Origin: Ktedonobacteraceae bacterium
Lineage (GTDB): Bacteria; Chloroflexota; Ktedonobacteria; Ktedonobacterales; Ktedonobacteraceae
Direction of reading: 5' to 3'
Length of the DNA stretch: 16,793 nt
NCBI GenBank assembly: GCA_014896635.1
Contig: JADBKA010000101.1
Span: 1-16,793 of the forward strand
The notes under the pieces are model-generated. The model searched no databases, was not told the DNA's origin, and saw nothing but the letters and a program-made list of their open reading frames with translations. Made by a program: the position numbers and the translations under genes. This document shows, piece by piece, positions 1 through 7,223 of this stretch. Every line of letters starts with the position of its first letter. Within the stretch, counting starts at the first letter, position 1.

Positions 1-1
1 C

Positions 2-253
2 ACACCTGATCTTGTGATGCCGCAGTCACAAGGCTCATCTCCAGCGAGAGGCTTCGTGCCATCGTCGCAGCCTGAGAACGTACCGCCGTTGCCATCATCG
101 CAGCCTGTGCAGCCTTTCCCAGCAAGAAACCGAGGGATGCTGATGTCACCTTCTGGCTCCGGTGAATCTTCATCCCCGCGTCTGTTCACCCCTCCGCCCG
201 CATCGTTTAAGCTTTCATCAAAAGGGGGTACAGCCGAAGAGAGCGACGAGTAA
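2..253 (+). CDS. C-terminal tail of a Pro/Ser-rich protein (5' partial)
   Basis: The frame is open from the window edge to a TAA at 251-253, so this is read as the last 83 codons of a gene starting upstream. An internal ATG at 14 exists but has no ribosome binding site. The visible residues are dominated by Pro, Ser and Gln, with two similar blocks (VPSSQPENVPPLPSSQPVQP) and an acidic end (AEESDE). This looks like a disordered linker or tail and gives no functional clue. The function is unknown. The alternative is that this is non-coding DNA with a chance open frame. Confidence 0.5.
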   Translation, partial: TPDLVMPQSQGSSPARGFVPSSQPENVPPLPSSQPVQPFPARNRGMLMSPSGSGESSSPRLFTPPPASFKLSSKGGTAEESDE

Positions 254-276
254 TCTGTGCTGCGGCGCATAAATGC

Positions 277-368
277 TTGTCAGTGGTGGATATAACATGC
301 TACACTTTGCTTGAGGCCGGTGTGTACCTGGCCTCTTTGAGACGAGCAGAGAAAGGGACTCGTATAAT
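277..368 (+). promoter_or_regulatory. Candidate promoter(s) for the PRC/BON gene
   Basis: Two weak candidates lie in the gap before the gene at 388. One is TTGTCA (277-282), 18 bases, TACACT (301-306). The other is a perfect TATAAT at 363-368, but its best upstream match (TTGAGA, 337-342) is 20 bases away, which is long. The second would leave only a very short leader before GGGGT (376-380), the likely ribosome binding site. Confidence 0.35.
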
Positions 369-387
369 TCAATTCGGGGTGTGAAGG

Positions 388-1389
388 ATGGAAAAGAAAA
401 CATTAATCTCTGAAATGCAAAAGTTTCATTTCGGGAGAAAAATATTCTGTTCCGATGGAGAAGAAGGTACGCTTGCCAGTGTTGTGTTCGATGCTGACGC
501 CAGGCGCATGACTTTCATCGGAGTGCGCCTGCGGCGCTTTTTTGGCAGAACTGTTTATCTTCCTTTTGCAACGATCAGGCGTGCGAGCGGCGAAGGAGTC
601 TATTTGAAAATCACCTGCGCCGAACTGGCCGGAGCTGGCAGTATCGTCCCCGGCGGAGTGCTGTTCGATCATAAAAGTTCGGTGCAACTGGCCGATGGTA
701 GTGCTCGCGGAACTCTGCTGATCACAGCGGTGGAGCCTGAAAGCGGCGAACTGGCCTATATCGTGGTACGCCACCTGCGACCAGGCCAGGATACGTTACT
801 GCGCCGTGAGCATATCAAGCAACTTGCGCCTGATCAGATCACTGTTGTTATTTCCAGAGCGGAACTGGAAATGCTGCCGCCTTATCGCTCGGATACAGAG
901 CTACAACAAGAAGTGGAGAAGGTTCTCTTTGATCTCACACCCCTGCATATAGATTTTCGGGGCATGCATGCGCGAGTGCTCGACAGCGTGCTTTACCTGG
1001 ATGGCAATGTTTCCAGTGCTTTGCGACGAGATATCGTGCAGGACCAGGCGCTTGGCGTCCAGGGCCTGCTCGAAATCGAAAATCGCCTGGTTGGTGATGA
1101 TGAGCTGGCCGGTGAGCTTGCCCTGGCTCTGGCTCGTGATCCCCGTACCCGCGACCTGCCCATCGGCGTCTATCCAAGACTGGGCGTGGTACGCCTGAGC
1201 GGGGCTGTCCATAACGAGCAGCAGAAGGCGGTGGCAGAGGAGATCGCTCGCTCCTTCACAGGTGTGCGGTCAGTGGTCAATGATCTGGTTGTTGATCCGA
1301 AAGCCAGCATGCTGCATGTCCTGGCATCGGCAGAAGGTGGCGAGGCCGAGGAGAAAGTCCCCGGCAAGTACATCCGTCATACAAAATAA
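388..1389 (+). CDS. PRC-barrel and BON domain protein
   Basis: The 333-residue product appears soluble, with no signal peptide or membrane segment. Residues about 14-75 (GRKIFCSDGEEGTLASVVFD) and about 98-165 look like two PRC-barrel-type beta domains. Residues about 172-236 and 239-302 look like two BON domains; LYLDGNVSSALRRDIV and VRLSGAVHNEQQKAVAEEIA fit the strand-G-x-V-helix pattern of that family. PRC barrels bind RNA or protein partners and BON domains usually bind membranes or polymers, so an envelope or stress role is possible but not shown. The start has GGGGT seven bases upstream. The gene stands alone and converges on the PLP enzyme. Domain calls rest on pattern recognition; the biological role is unknown. 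Confidence 0.75.
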   Translation: MEKKTLISEMQKFHFGRKIFCSDGEEGTLASVVFDADARRMTFIGVRLRRFFGRTVYLPFATIRRASGEGVYLKITCAELAGAGSIVPGGVLFDHKSSVQLADGSARGTLLITAVEPESGELAYIVVRHLRPGQDTLLRREHIKQLAPDQITVVISRAELEMLPPYRSDTELQQEVEKVLFDLTPLHIDFRGMHARVLDSVLYLDGNVSSALRRDIVQDQALGVQGLLEIENRLVGDDELAGELALALARDPRTRDLPIGVYPRLGVVRLSGAVHNEQQKAVAEEIARSFTGVRSVVNDLVVDPKASMLHVLASAEGGEAEEKVPGKYIRHTK

Positions 1390-1390
1390 G

Positions 1391-1514
1391 GAGAAAAACA
1401 GGAAAAAAAGGATTTTTCGGGGGACACCCGTTCCCCTCTCTGGGGAACCCTGACCCCACTGTGTGGGGACCCGCCTGACCCCGCCAGGGGGGCAAAGCCC
1501 CCCTGGACCCCCTT
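1391..1514 (+). repeat. Family A hairpin repeat, copy 1; probable bidirectional terminator
   Basis: This fills the gap between two convergent genes. It begins with GAGAAAAACAGGAAAAA, then ATTTTTCGGGGGACACC, and ends with three hairpins. They are GTTCCCC/GGGGAAC (1430-1448), CCCCAC/GTGGGG (1454-1468) and a perfect ten-pair stem CCAGGGGGGC/GCCCCCCTGG with an AAA loop (1484-1506). The first block and the last hairpin recur at 12104-12184, and the GGGGACACC and CCCCTGGACCCC blocks recur in reverse at 8645-8712. No T-tract follows the stems, so the terminator role comes from position and stem strength. Confidence 0.75.
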
Positions 1515-1518
1515 TCTG

Positions 1519-2736
1519 CTAAGTTAATGCCTGGTCCAGGTCGTTGATGATATCCTCAACATGCTCGATCCCCACTGAAAGCCTGATGCAGCCTTCTGAA
1601 ATCCCCATGTGCAGGCGCTCCTCGACGGTAAGCGTGCGATGTGAAGAAAGAGGCGGGTAGCTGACGAGCGAGAAGACATCGCCAAGCGAAGTGGCCGGCA
1701 GGCAGAGGTGCAGGTTATTCATGAAACGCAATGCTGCTTCGCGTGTCTGTTGCTTGAGATCGAAGGCAAGCAGTCCTCCGTAGAAGTTGTGATCAAGCTG
1801 CCTGGTGGCGAGTTGATGCTGCGGGTGATCCGGCAAGCCTGGATAGTAGACGCGCTCCACTGCCGGGTGTCCGGCTAAGAAGCGTGCGACCTGCATTGCG
1901 TTGGTACAGTGGCGTTCCATGCGCAGCGGCAGCGTGCGCAGGCCGCGTACCTGAAGATGCGCTTCAAACGGGCTGAGCATCGCTCCAAGCAACGTGGCGC
2001 GGCTGCGTAACTGGTCAAGCAGCGTATGCTTCGCGCTGACGACGACTCCCCCGGTGCTGTCGCCGTGTCCGCCGATATACTTTGTCGTACTGTGGAGTAC
2101 GAGGTCAAACCCATGTTCAATCGGGCGTGTCAGATAGGGCGTCGAGAAGGTGCTGTCAACGACGGCAATCGCTCCCACCTCATGCGCCGCTGCACTGAGC
2201 GCATCCAGGTCAACCAGCCTGACCAGCGGATTCGAGATCGTCTCGACGTACACGACGTCAGGCTCCTGTGCGCGGATAACATCTGCCGCACCGGGTTTGC
2301 AGAGATCTGCGCGTATCACCTCTACACCGGCTGGTACGAACAGCTCTTTCAACAGGCCGATAGTCGGACCATAGAGATCCTGCGAAATAACGATTTTTGT
2401 TCCTCGCGTCAGTCCAGCGGCCAGTAGCGCCGCGTGAATGGCTGCCATGCCGGAGCCGAAACTGACGGCGCCAACGCCTTTTTCGCTCTGTGCCAGCAGC
2501 TTCTCGAAGGCGCAGGCGCTCGGATTCCCCTGGCGGGCATAGACAAAAGCCGGTTCTCCAGTGGGAGTTGTTCCTTCAAAAGCCTGGTCCAGGGCCTCGG
2601 CGCTCTCGTGCAGATAGGTTGTACTGGCGTAAATGGGGTTAACGGTCGGGGTGCCGGTGGGACTGGTAGTGCGCAGTCCGCGATCTCCATGAATGAGCAG
2701 AGTATCAAGGTGCCATGTCTGATCGTGTCGGGTCAT
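1519..2736 (-). CDS. Cys/Met metabolism PLP-dependent enzyme (methionine gamma-lyase / cystathionine gamma-lyase type)
   Basis: At 405 residues it has the normal length for the trans-sulfuration family. These enzymes form or cleave C-S bonds in cystathionine, methionine or homocysteine in the cytoplasm. The PLP lysine is K219 in STTKYIGGHGDSTGG. The cofactor aspartate is D194 (VDSTF), the phosphate-binding pair is YAR (66-68), the stacking tyrosine is Y122 (LYGPT), and the substrate carboxylate arginine is R385 (IRLSVGIE). The SLGD and GISEG segments near the C-terminus resemble methionine gamma-lyase, but the Cys of the lyase LYGCT motif is Pro here. The exact substrate is therefore open among gamma-lyase, gamma-synthase and beta-lyase. 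AAAGGA sits about seven bases before the ATG. The gene is divergent from the small zinc-ribbon gene. Confidence 0.9.
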   Translation of the reverse strand: MTRHDQTWHLDTLLIHGDRGLRTTSPTGTPTVNPIYASTTYLHESAEALDQAFEGTTPTGEPAFVYARQGNPSACAFEKLLAQSEKGVGAVSFGSGMAAIHAALLAAGLTRGTKIVISQDLYGPTIGLLKELFVPAGVEVIRADLCKPGAADVIRAQEPDVVYVETISNPLVRLVDLDALSAAAHEVGAIAVVDSTFSTPYLTRPIEHGFDLVLHSTTKYIGGHGDSTGGVVVSAKHTLLDQLRSRATLLGAMLSPFEAHLQVRGLRTLPLRMERHCTNAMQVARFLAGHPAVERVYYPGLPDHPQHQLATRQLDHNFYGGLLAFDLKQQTREAALRFMNNLHLCLPATSLGDVFSLVSYPPLSSHRTLTVEERLHMGISEGCIRLSVGIEHVEDIINDLDQALT

Positions 2737-2854
2737 TTCTTCGTCCTTTGCTGCAAAGAGTAGGAAAGCATATTCCTTCTATCTCTGCATATGTTATCAT
2801 AGGTGGTATAGACGAGAGCGAAGCCATGAGATATCAGCAATCAGGAGCGCAACC

Positions 2855-3265
2855 ATGCCTATCTGTCCACTGTGTGACGATACCGGACTGCAAAACTCTG
2901 ATGCAGCGCATCCCGAATTCTGCTATTGCCCTGCGGGCAAGCAGGCGAAACGCCAGTGGCAGGCCGGAAAAACAACAGAGAGGCCGGGAAAAGAGGCCCC
3001 CCGGCCCGCCAGCTTTATCGACATCGGGCAACTGGACCAGGTGAACGCGAGCGTCGATGCTATGCGCGCCTCGCTTTTCGGGCCGGTCTCTTCTGAGCAC
3101 GCGGCCCCATCTCGCCATCCAGCCGTGCAACTGCTTTTCCGCGTGGCTCATCCCGGCCATGAGATAACCGTGTCGGAAGCGACGCAACTGCACGACCTGG
3201 CACAGGTACTCGAAAGCTTTCTGGGCGGAATCGCGCCTATCGGACGCAAGCAGCGCAGCGAGTAA
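2855..3265 (+). CDS. Small zinc-ribbon-like protein of unknown function
   Basis: The 136-residue protein starts with CPLCDDTG (C4, C7) followed by C23-Y-C25, a C-x2-C...C-x-C set that could bind zinc. Its spacing is reminiscent of the N-terminal zinc finger of DnaC/DnaI-like helicase loaders, but no ATPase follows. Residues about 28-52 are Lys/Arg/Gly/Pro-rich linker. Residues about 85-128 form a predicted mixed helix region (TVSEATQLHDLAQVLESFL). AGGAG is seven bases upstream of the ATG, supporting a real gene. It is divergent from the PLP enzyme with about 118 bases between them. I do not recognise a family; a nucleic-acid or protein adaptor role is only a guess. Confidence 0.65.
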   Translation: MPICPLCDDTGLQNSDAAHPEFCYCPAGKQAKRQWQAGKTTERPGKEAPRPASFIDIGQLDQVNASVDAMRASLFGPVSSEHAAPSRHPAVQLLFRVAHPGHEITVSEATQLHDLAQVLESFLGGIAPIGRKQRSE

Positions 3266-3276
3266 TGCGCTCTCTA

Positions 3277-3294
3277 CTCTACCGGCCAGTAGAG
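3277..3294. terminator. Short hairpin between convergent genes
   Basis: A perfect six-pair stem CTCTAC/GTAGAG with loop CGGCCA lies in the 36-base gap between the convergent zinc-ribbon gene and menG. It is placed to act as a terminator in both directions. The stem is short and has no strong T-tract. Confidence 0.4.
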
Positions 3295-3301
3295 CCTTCC
3301 C

Positions 3302-4066
3302 TTACTGTGGCTCAGGGGATGGGTGCCTCTTCGTACCTACGTGTATGGCGACGATACCGCCGTTCAGGTAGTAGTAGCGCACGTCGCTCCAGCCGGCCTC
3401 TTCCATAAGACGTGCCAGGGCAGGTGCGTCGGGGAAAATCGTGAGGGAGCCGGGCAGGTAGTTATACTCCTCGACCGCCTTGCCGATGATGGAACCGAAG
3501 AGTGGTGCGAGCTTATTGAAGTAGAAGTAGAACAGGCTACTAAAGATCTTGCCCGGTGGATGGCTGATCTCCAGGCAGACAACGCGCCCGCCCGGCCTGA
3601 CGACGCGCAGCATTTCACGGAAACCCTGCCGGATATCCGTCAGGTTGCGGACTGTGAAAGCTGAGCAGCAGCCATCCACGCTGTTATCCGGCAGGTCGAT
3701 ATGCTCGGCATCCCCAACACGCAGCTCGATGCGATCCTGCAAGCCCAGGCGCCGCAGTTTCTCGCGTCCCAGATCCAGCATGGCCGGAGTGATATCCAGG
3801 CCGATCATGTGTGTGCCTGGACCAGAGGCACGGATCACGGCAATTGAGAGGTCGGCGGTGCCGGCTCCCAGATCAAGGCCCGTTTCTCCTGTAGCCAGTG
3901 CCAGGTAACGAGCTGCACGCCGGCGCCAGTAGGCATCCAGGCCAAAGCTCATCAAGCGATTCATCGGATCGTAGATGCGTGCAATGCGACTGAACAGGCG
4001 CTCGACGTATGCGCGCTTACCGCCTGATGCCTGAAATTTTTCATCCAACGAAACTTGAGTTGTCAT
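3302..4066 (-). CDS. menG: Demethylmenaquinone methyltransferase (MenG/UbiE family)
   Basis: This enzyme carries out the last menaquinone step, transferring a methyl group from S-adenosylmethionine to demethylmenaquinone at the membrane surface. The 254 residues match the family length. Family signatures are visible: YDPMNRLMSFG (32-42), the SAM-binding LDLGAGTADL (64-73), FTVRNL (137-142), YNYLPGSL...FPD (201-213) and the end LNGGIVAIHVGTKR. The gene follows the polyprenyl diphosphate synthase by 10 bases more than a minimal intergenic gap (42 bases from stop to start on the same strand), so the two are probably co-transcribed. The ribosome binding site is weak (CAGG before the ATG). Ubiquinone function is unlikely if the host is Chloroflexota, which use menaquinone. 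Confidence 0.92.
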   Translation of the reverse strand: MTTQVSLDEKFQASGGKRAYVERLFSRIARIYDPMNRLMSFGLDAYWRRRAARYLALATGETGLDLGAGTADLSIAVIRASGPGTHMIGLDITPAMLDLGREKLRRLGLQDRIELRVGDAEHIDLPDNSVDGCCSAFTVRNLTDIRQGFREMLRVVRPGGRVVCLEISHPPGKIFSSLFYFYFNKLAPLFGSIIGKAVEEYNYLPGSLTIFPDAPALARLMEEAGWSDVRYYYLNGGIVAIHVGTKRHPSPEPQ

Positions 4067-4108
4067 ATGTCATACCTGATCGTCTTTCATTTGCCTTCGT
4101 CGGTGTTT

Positions 4109-5098
4109 TCAGCGTTTACGGCTGACTACAAAGTCGATAAGTTCGTCCAGCACGGCGCGATCTGAAGAAGGCGGGAAGTGATGCAGCGCCTCACGGGCCA
4201 GGTTGGCATACGTGTGAGCGTCAGCCAGTGAGCGTTGCACGCCGTCGCTGTTGACCACCCAGTGAACGATCTCCTTGACATCCGTCTCGGCTTTTGCGGT
4301 GCCGCTGAGCAGAGCCTGGACCTTTTGCAGGTGGCTGTTATGCGATGATGCCTGCAAGGCATAGATCAGGGGGAGCGTCACCAGGCCCTGGCGCAGATCG
4401 TTCCCCGCCGGTTTGCCGATGGTTGACTGGTCTTCGGTGTAGTCGAGGATATCGTCGATGATCTGGAAAGCGATGCCAAGATTCAAGCCATAGGCGCGGA
4501 GATGTTCCACTTCTTTGTCGGATACCTGGCCGACCAGTGCTCCCCCCTTGCTACAGGCGGCGAAGAGCGCGGCGGTTTTATGCTTGATCTTTTCATAGTA
4601 GGCTTCAGTGCTGAGGTCAGCCTGCCCGGCAGTCATCATCTCCAGGATAGACCCCTCGCAGACGGTGGCAACGGTTTCAGAGAAGAGGCGGTCGATGCGA
4701 AAGTCTTCGATATCCGCGATCAGGCCGGCGGTTTTGGCGAAGAGGTAGTCGCCAAGCAGGATAGCAAGCTTATCTCCCCACAGCGCATTGACGGTAGGAC
4801 TACCTCGCCGCGTTGTGGCTTCATCAACGATGTCATCGTGAATAAGTGCGGCGAGATGCACCATCTCGAAAGCAACGCTCAGCAGCAGCAGCTTATGAAA
4901 GCGATAATTCCCCAGTTTGCCGGCGAGCAACGTGATAGCCGTTCTAAGGCGTTTCCCCGACGAGCCGATGACATGCATCGCCGCTGTATTGAGCATATCG
5001 AGGCCCGACGTGGCGCGCTCATGAAAAAGGGCGTCCACCTGCTCAAGGTCGGACTGGATTCCGGCAAAGAGTCGGCTCAACGTGGCCGTTGAATTCAT
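4109..5098 (-). CDS. Trans-polyprenyl diphosphate synthase (menaquinone side chain)
   Basis: It condenses isopentenyl diphosphate units onto an allylic primer, making the long chain for menaquinone. In 329-residue numbering, GKRLR (48-52) binds the pyrophosphate. The first aspartate-rich motif is DDIVD (88-92, in LIHDDIVDEATTRRG) and the second is DDILD (215-219, in FQIIDDILDY). Length and motifs fit the heptaprenyl/octaprenyl synthase catalytic chain (HepT/IspB/SdsA). An upstream in-frame ATG at 5128 exists, but GGAGAG sits just before the ATG at 5098, so the shorter start is preferred. The next gene is menG. Product chain length cannot be judged from sequence by eye. No HepS-like small subunit is seen in the window. 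Confidence 0.92.
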   Translation of the reverse strand: MNSTATLSRLFAGIQSDLEQVDALFHERATSGLDMLNTAAMHVIGSSGKRLRTAITLLAGKLGNYRFHKLLLLSVAFEMVHLAALIHDDIVDEATTRRGSPTVNALWGDKLAILLGDYLFAKTAGLIADIEDFRIDRLFSETVATVCEGSILEMMTAGQADLSTEAYYEKIKHKTAALFAACSKGGALVGQVSDKEVEHLRAYGLNLGIAFQIIDDILDYTEDQSTIGKPAGNDLRQGLVTLPLIYALQASSHNSHLQKVQALLSGTAKAETDVKEIVHWVVNSDGVQRSLADAHTYANLAREALHHFPPSSDRAVLDELIDFVVSRKR

Positions 5099-5290
5099 AG
5101 AACTCTCCATTTCGTGAAAATCCGGCATTGCGCGGATCTTGATTAAGTGTAGATGATCAAGAGAAGCTGACCTGGATCAGTCCCACACACATCTTCTCTT
5201 GTTGAGATTACGAGTGGCAATCTCTTACAGATTATAGCGTGAGATGCCCACTCGAAGGTGGGATGGCAGGGTTGTCTCTTCTGCCCTGCA
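5099..5290 (-). promoter_or_regulatory. Upstream region of the menaquinone pair: candidate -10 and leader hairpins
   Basis: On the minus strand a TATAAT lies at 5231-5236 without a convincing -35 box. Downstream of it come two inverted repeats: GAGATT/AATCTC (5204-5224) and a perfect nine-pair CAAGAGAAG/CTTCTCTTG (5158-5201, 26-base loop). If transcription starts near 5224, the second lies in a leader of about 125 bases. Closer to the radical SAM stop is CCCAC/GTGGG (5248-5263 region), which could end the upstream transcript. All roles are inferred. Confidence 0.35.
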
Positions 5291-6235
5291 TTATAGATCA
5301 GAAGTTACATCTACTTCCACAAGGTCTTCCTGTACATAGCCGGCAGTAAAATTGAATTCGTCGAGGGCGTCCAGAGCCGAGCGATATTCCGCCCAGGTGA
5401 GGCGGCGGTTGAGCAATGGATCATTCACCGCCTTCCAGGCCGGGAAATACTGGTCCATCAGACTAACCGGGGTATCTGTTCCCAGTTCCTCGGCGATCCA
5501 GCGCAATACCTCGCGTGTGCCAGAGATATCGCTAGGCATGACAAGGTGCCGGATGAGCAGGCCGCGCCGGGCGATACCCTCTTCATCGAGTTGCAGCGGG
5601 CCAACCTGGCGATACATCTCACGCAGGGCGGCCCGGTTATGCTCCACGTACCGGGGCATTTTAGATGTGCGCAGCGCGTGCTTGCTATCGGCATACTTGG
5701 CATCCGGCAGGTAGATATCGACCACGCCGTCGAGCAGTTGTAACGTTTCCAGATTCTCGTAGCCTGCACAATTATACACAATCGGCAGGCGCAGCCCTTT
5801 TTCGCTGGCGATGACCAGCGCCGCCAGAATCTGTGGCACAAAGTGCGTCGGCGTTACCAGGTCCAGATTGTGGCAGCGCTTCTTCTGGAGATAGAGCATC
5901 ATATCGGCTAGGCGTTCTGGTCCGACGCGATGCCCCAGTCCCCCCTGACTTAAAGAGAAATTCTGGCAATAAGTGCAGCGGGCCTGGCAGTAGCCGAAAA
6001 AGATGGTCCCGGCGCCGCGTGTCCCGCTGATCGGTGGCTCTTCCCGCCGGTGGACGTTCCAGGAAGCGACTATCGCCTCGGTACCTGAGCGGCAAACACC
6101 CGTTTTGCCGGCAATGCGGTTGCAGCGGCAGTTCTGTGGACAGATAGTGCAGCTACGCAGAATCTCCCAGGCTGCCGCTGCGCGTTTTGCCAGTTCTCCG
6201 TTTTCATAGAGATTGAGATAGCTCGGATACTGCAT
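5291..6235 (-). CDS. PflA-like radical SAM protein (PflX/COG1313 type)
   Basis: The 314-residue protein belongs to the radical SAM group annotated as putative pyruvate formate-lyase activating enzymes. The radical SAM cluster motif is C83-QAR-C87-TY-C90, followed by QN. An N-terminal cysteine set (C29, C32, C36, C38, C48 in CTICPQNCRCNRIAGKTGVC) is typical of the PflX group and could hold metal or a second cluster. Downstream elements VYNCAGYE and DIYLPDAKYAD also fit this family. GGAGG is present but 12 bases before the ATG, which is long. It follows the Arg-rich gene by 46 bases on the same strand, so co-transcription is likely. No pyruvate formate-lyase or other glycyl-radical enzyme is in the window, so the substrate is unknown. 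Confidence 0.88.
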   Translation of the reverse strand: MQYPSYLNLYENGELAKRAAAAWEILRSCTICPQNCRCNRIAGKTGVCRSGTEAIVASWNVHRREEPPISGTRGAGTIFFGYCQARCTYCQNFSLSQGGLGHRVGPERLADMMLYLQKKRCHNLDLVTPTHFVPQILAALVIASEKGLRLPIVYNCAGYENLETLQLLDGVVDIYLPDAKYADSKHALRTSKMPRYVEHNRAALREMYRQVGPLQLDEEGIARRGLLIRHLVMPSDISGTREVLRWIAEELGTDTPVSLMDQYFPAWKAVNDPLLNRRLTWAEYRSALDALDEFNFTAGYVQEDLVEVDVTSDL

Positions 6236-6281
6236 AGAGCTAAGCTTCCTCCCGGCAAGCTCCTCTTTCTTACTTATGGTT

Positions 6282-7223
6282 TTATGATGTGGATGTAGGC
6301 CATTTGAATCCTTTCTCTGACGGCTTAAGAAGATTGCTTCGAGGTGCTACGCCCGGCTTGCGCTTACGCTTGTGTGCAGGCGCACTGGGATTCTGCCCGG
6401 CGGATTTGCTGTTCGCGCTCTCTGGCGTGCCATGTTGTCCATTGTGTGGTCTTTCACGAGGAGTGGCATGCTCCTGGGGCCTGTTGCGGGATCTGTTCTC
6501 CCGCTCTTTGTAGGGTGTGTGTCCGCCGGTATGAGGGACGGCCCGGGAAGGGCGCCGTGAGTAGCCATCGTAATGGTCGAACTGCTCGTAATCGCCCTCG
6601 AACTGTTCCTCGACCTCGAAGCGTCTTCGGGGGTTCAGGGTGTTCTGTGGCCCGCGTGACCTGTGAGGTCCGTACGGTCTGTAAGCGTTACGATTGGTGC
6701 GAGGGGAGTAATGCTGCTCATCCTGGCGTGCGCGATAGGTATGGGGATGGCTGTTTTGCTGTCCCTGTGCGTTGTTGAAAGATCTGCCGCCACGTTTTGC
6801 ATCATAGAGCCGGGCATTCTGGCGCGGTCTCATTCCATTCTGCCTGCTGGCAGCAGGTGCATAGTTGCCAGCGCGGCGTGGGAAACTGCCCTGCCCTGGC
6901 CTCTCTGGCTCGAAAGCGCGAGGGTAGGGATTCTGGCGGCGCTCATGGAATCTGCCAGTAGCGGGTCTATGGACAGGCTCGGATCGGCGCCGGTTGTCCT
7001 GGTTATCCTGGGCATACTGTGGCCGGTAGCCGGCGCGTTGCTGCCTGCTTCCGTTCTCCCCTCTCCGGTCCATAGGGTAGCGGTCAGGTCGTGAACGGGG
7101 TGGGCGTGATGGATGAGAGGATCGCTCTGCGCCTGGATAGCGACTTGGATGGCGACTGGCGGATGTGTTGTGAAATGATGGGCGCGAATCATTTCTGCGT
7201 TGTTGATAGAATTCTCTGGTCAT
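6282..7223 (-). CDS. Arg/Pro/Gln-rich, intrinsically disordered basic protein
   Basis: The 313-residue product is low-complexity almost throughout and rich in Arg, Pro, Gln, Asn, Ser, His and Tyr. Many RR, RP, RG and YR pairs are present (RRPSRAVPHTGGH, KRGGRSFNN). There is one acidic patch near the middle (RFEVEEQFEGDYEQFDHYDGY, about 201-221) and a Lys/Arg-rich end (HKRKRKPG). No fold, signal peptide or membrane segment is visible. AAAGGA stands just before the ATG, which supports a real gene over antisense shadows. It lies 46 bases upstream of the radical SAM gene. The composition resembles RGG/RS-type RNA-binding tails that can form condensates; this is analogy only. Its function is unknown. 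Confidence 0.75.
   Translation of the reverse strand: MTREFYQQRRNDSRPSFHNTSASRHPSRYPGAERSSHPSRPPRSRPDRYPMDRRGENGSRQQRAGYRPQYAQDNQDNRRRSEPVHRPATGRFHERRQNPYPRAFEPERPGQGSFPRRAGNYAPAASRQNGMRPRQNARLYDAKRGGRSFNNAQGQQNSHPHTYRARQDEQHYSPRTNRNAYRPYGPHRSRGPQNTLNPRRRFEVEEQFEGDYEQFDHYDGYSRRPSRAVPHTGGHTPYKERENRSRNRPQEHATPRERPHNGQHGTPESANSKSAGQNPSAPAHKRKRKPGVAPRSNLLKPSEKGFKWPTSTS

Noticed and set aside
5099..5128. Ten-residue extension of the polyprenyl synthase
   Set aside because: No ribosome binding site precedes the ATG at 5128, while GGAGAG precedes the ATG at 5098.
6663..7094. 143-codon plus-strand open frame with hydrophobic residues
   Set aside because: It is antisense to the Arg-rich gene; hydrophobic antisense frames are expected opposite Arg/Gln/Asn-rich coding sequence, and the minus-strand gene has the better start signal.
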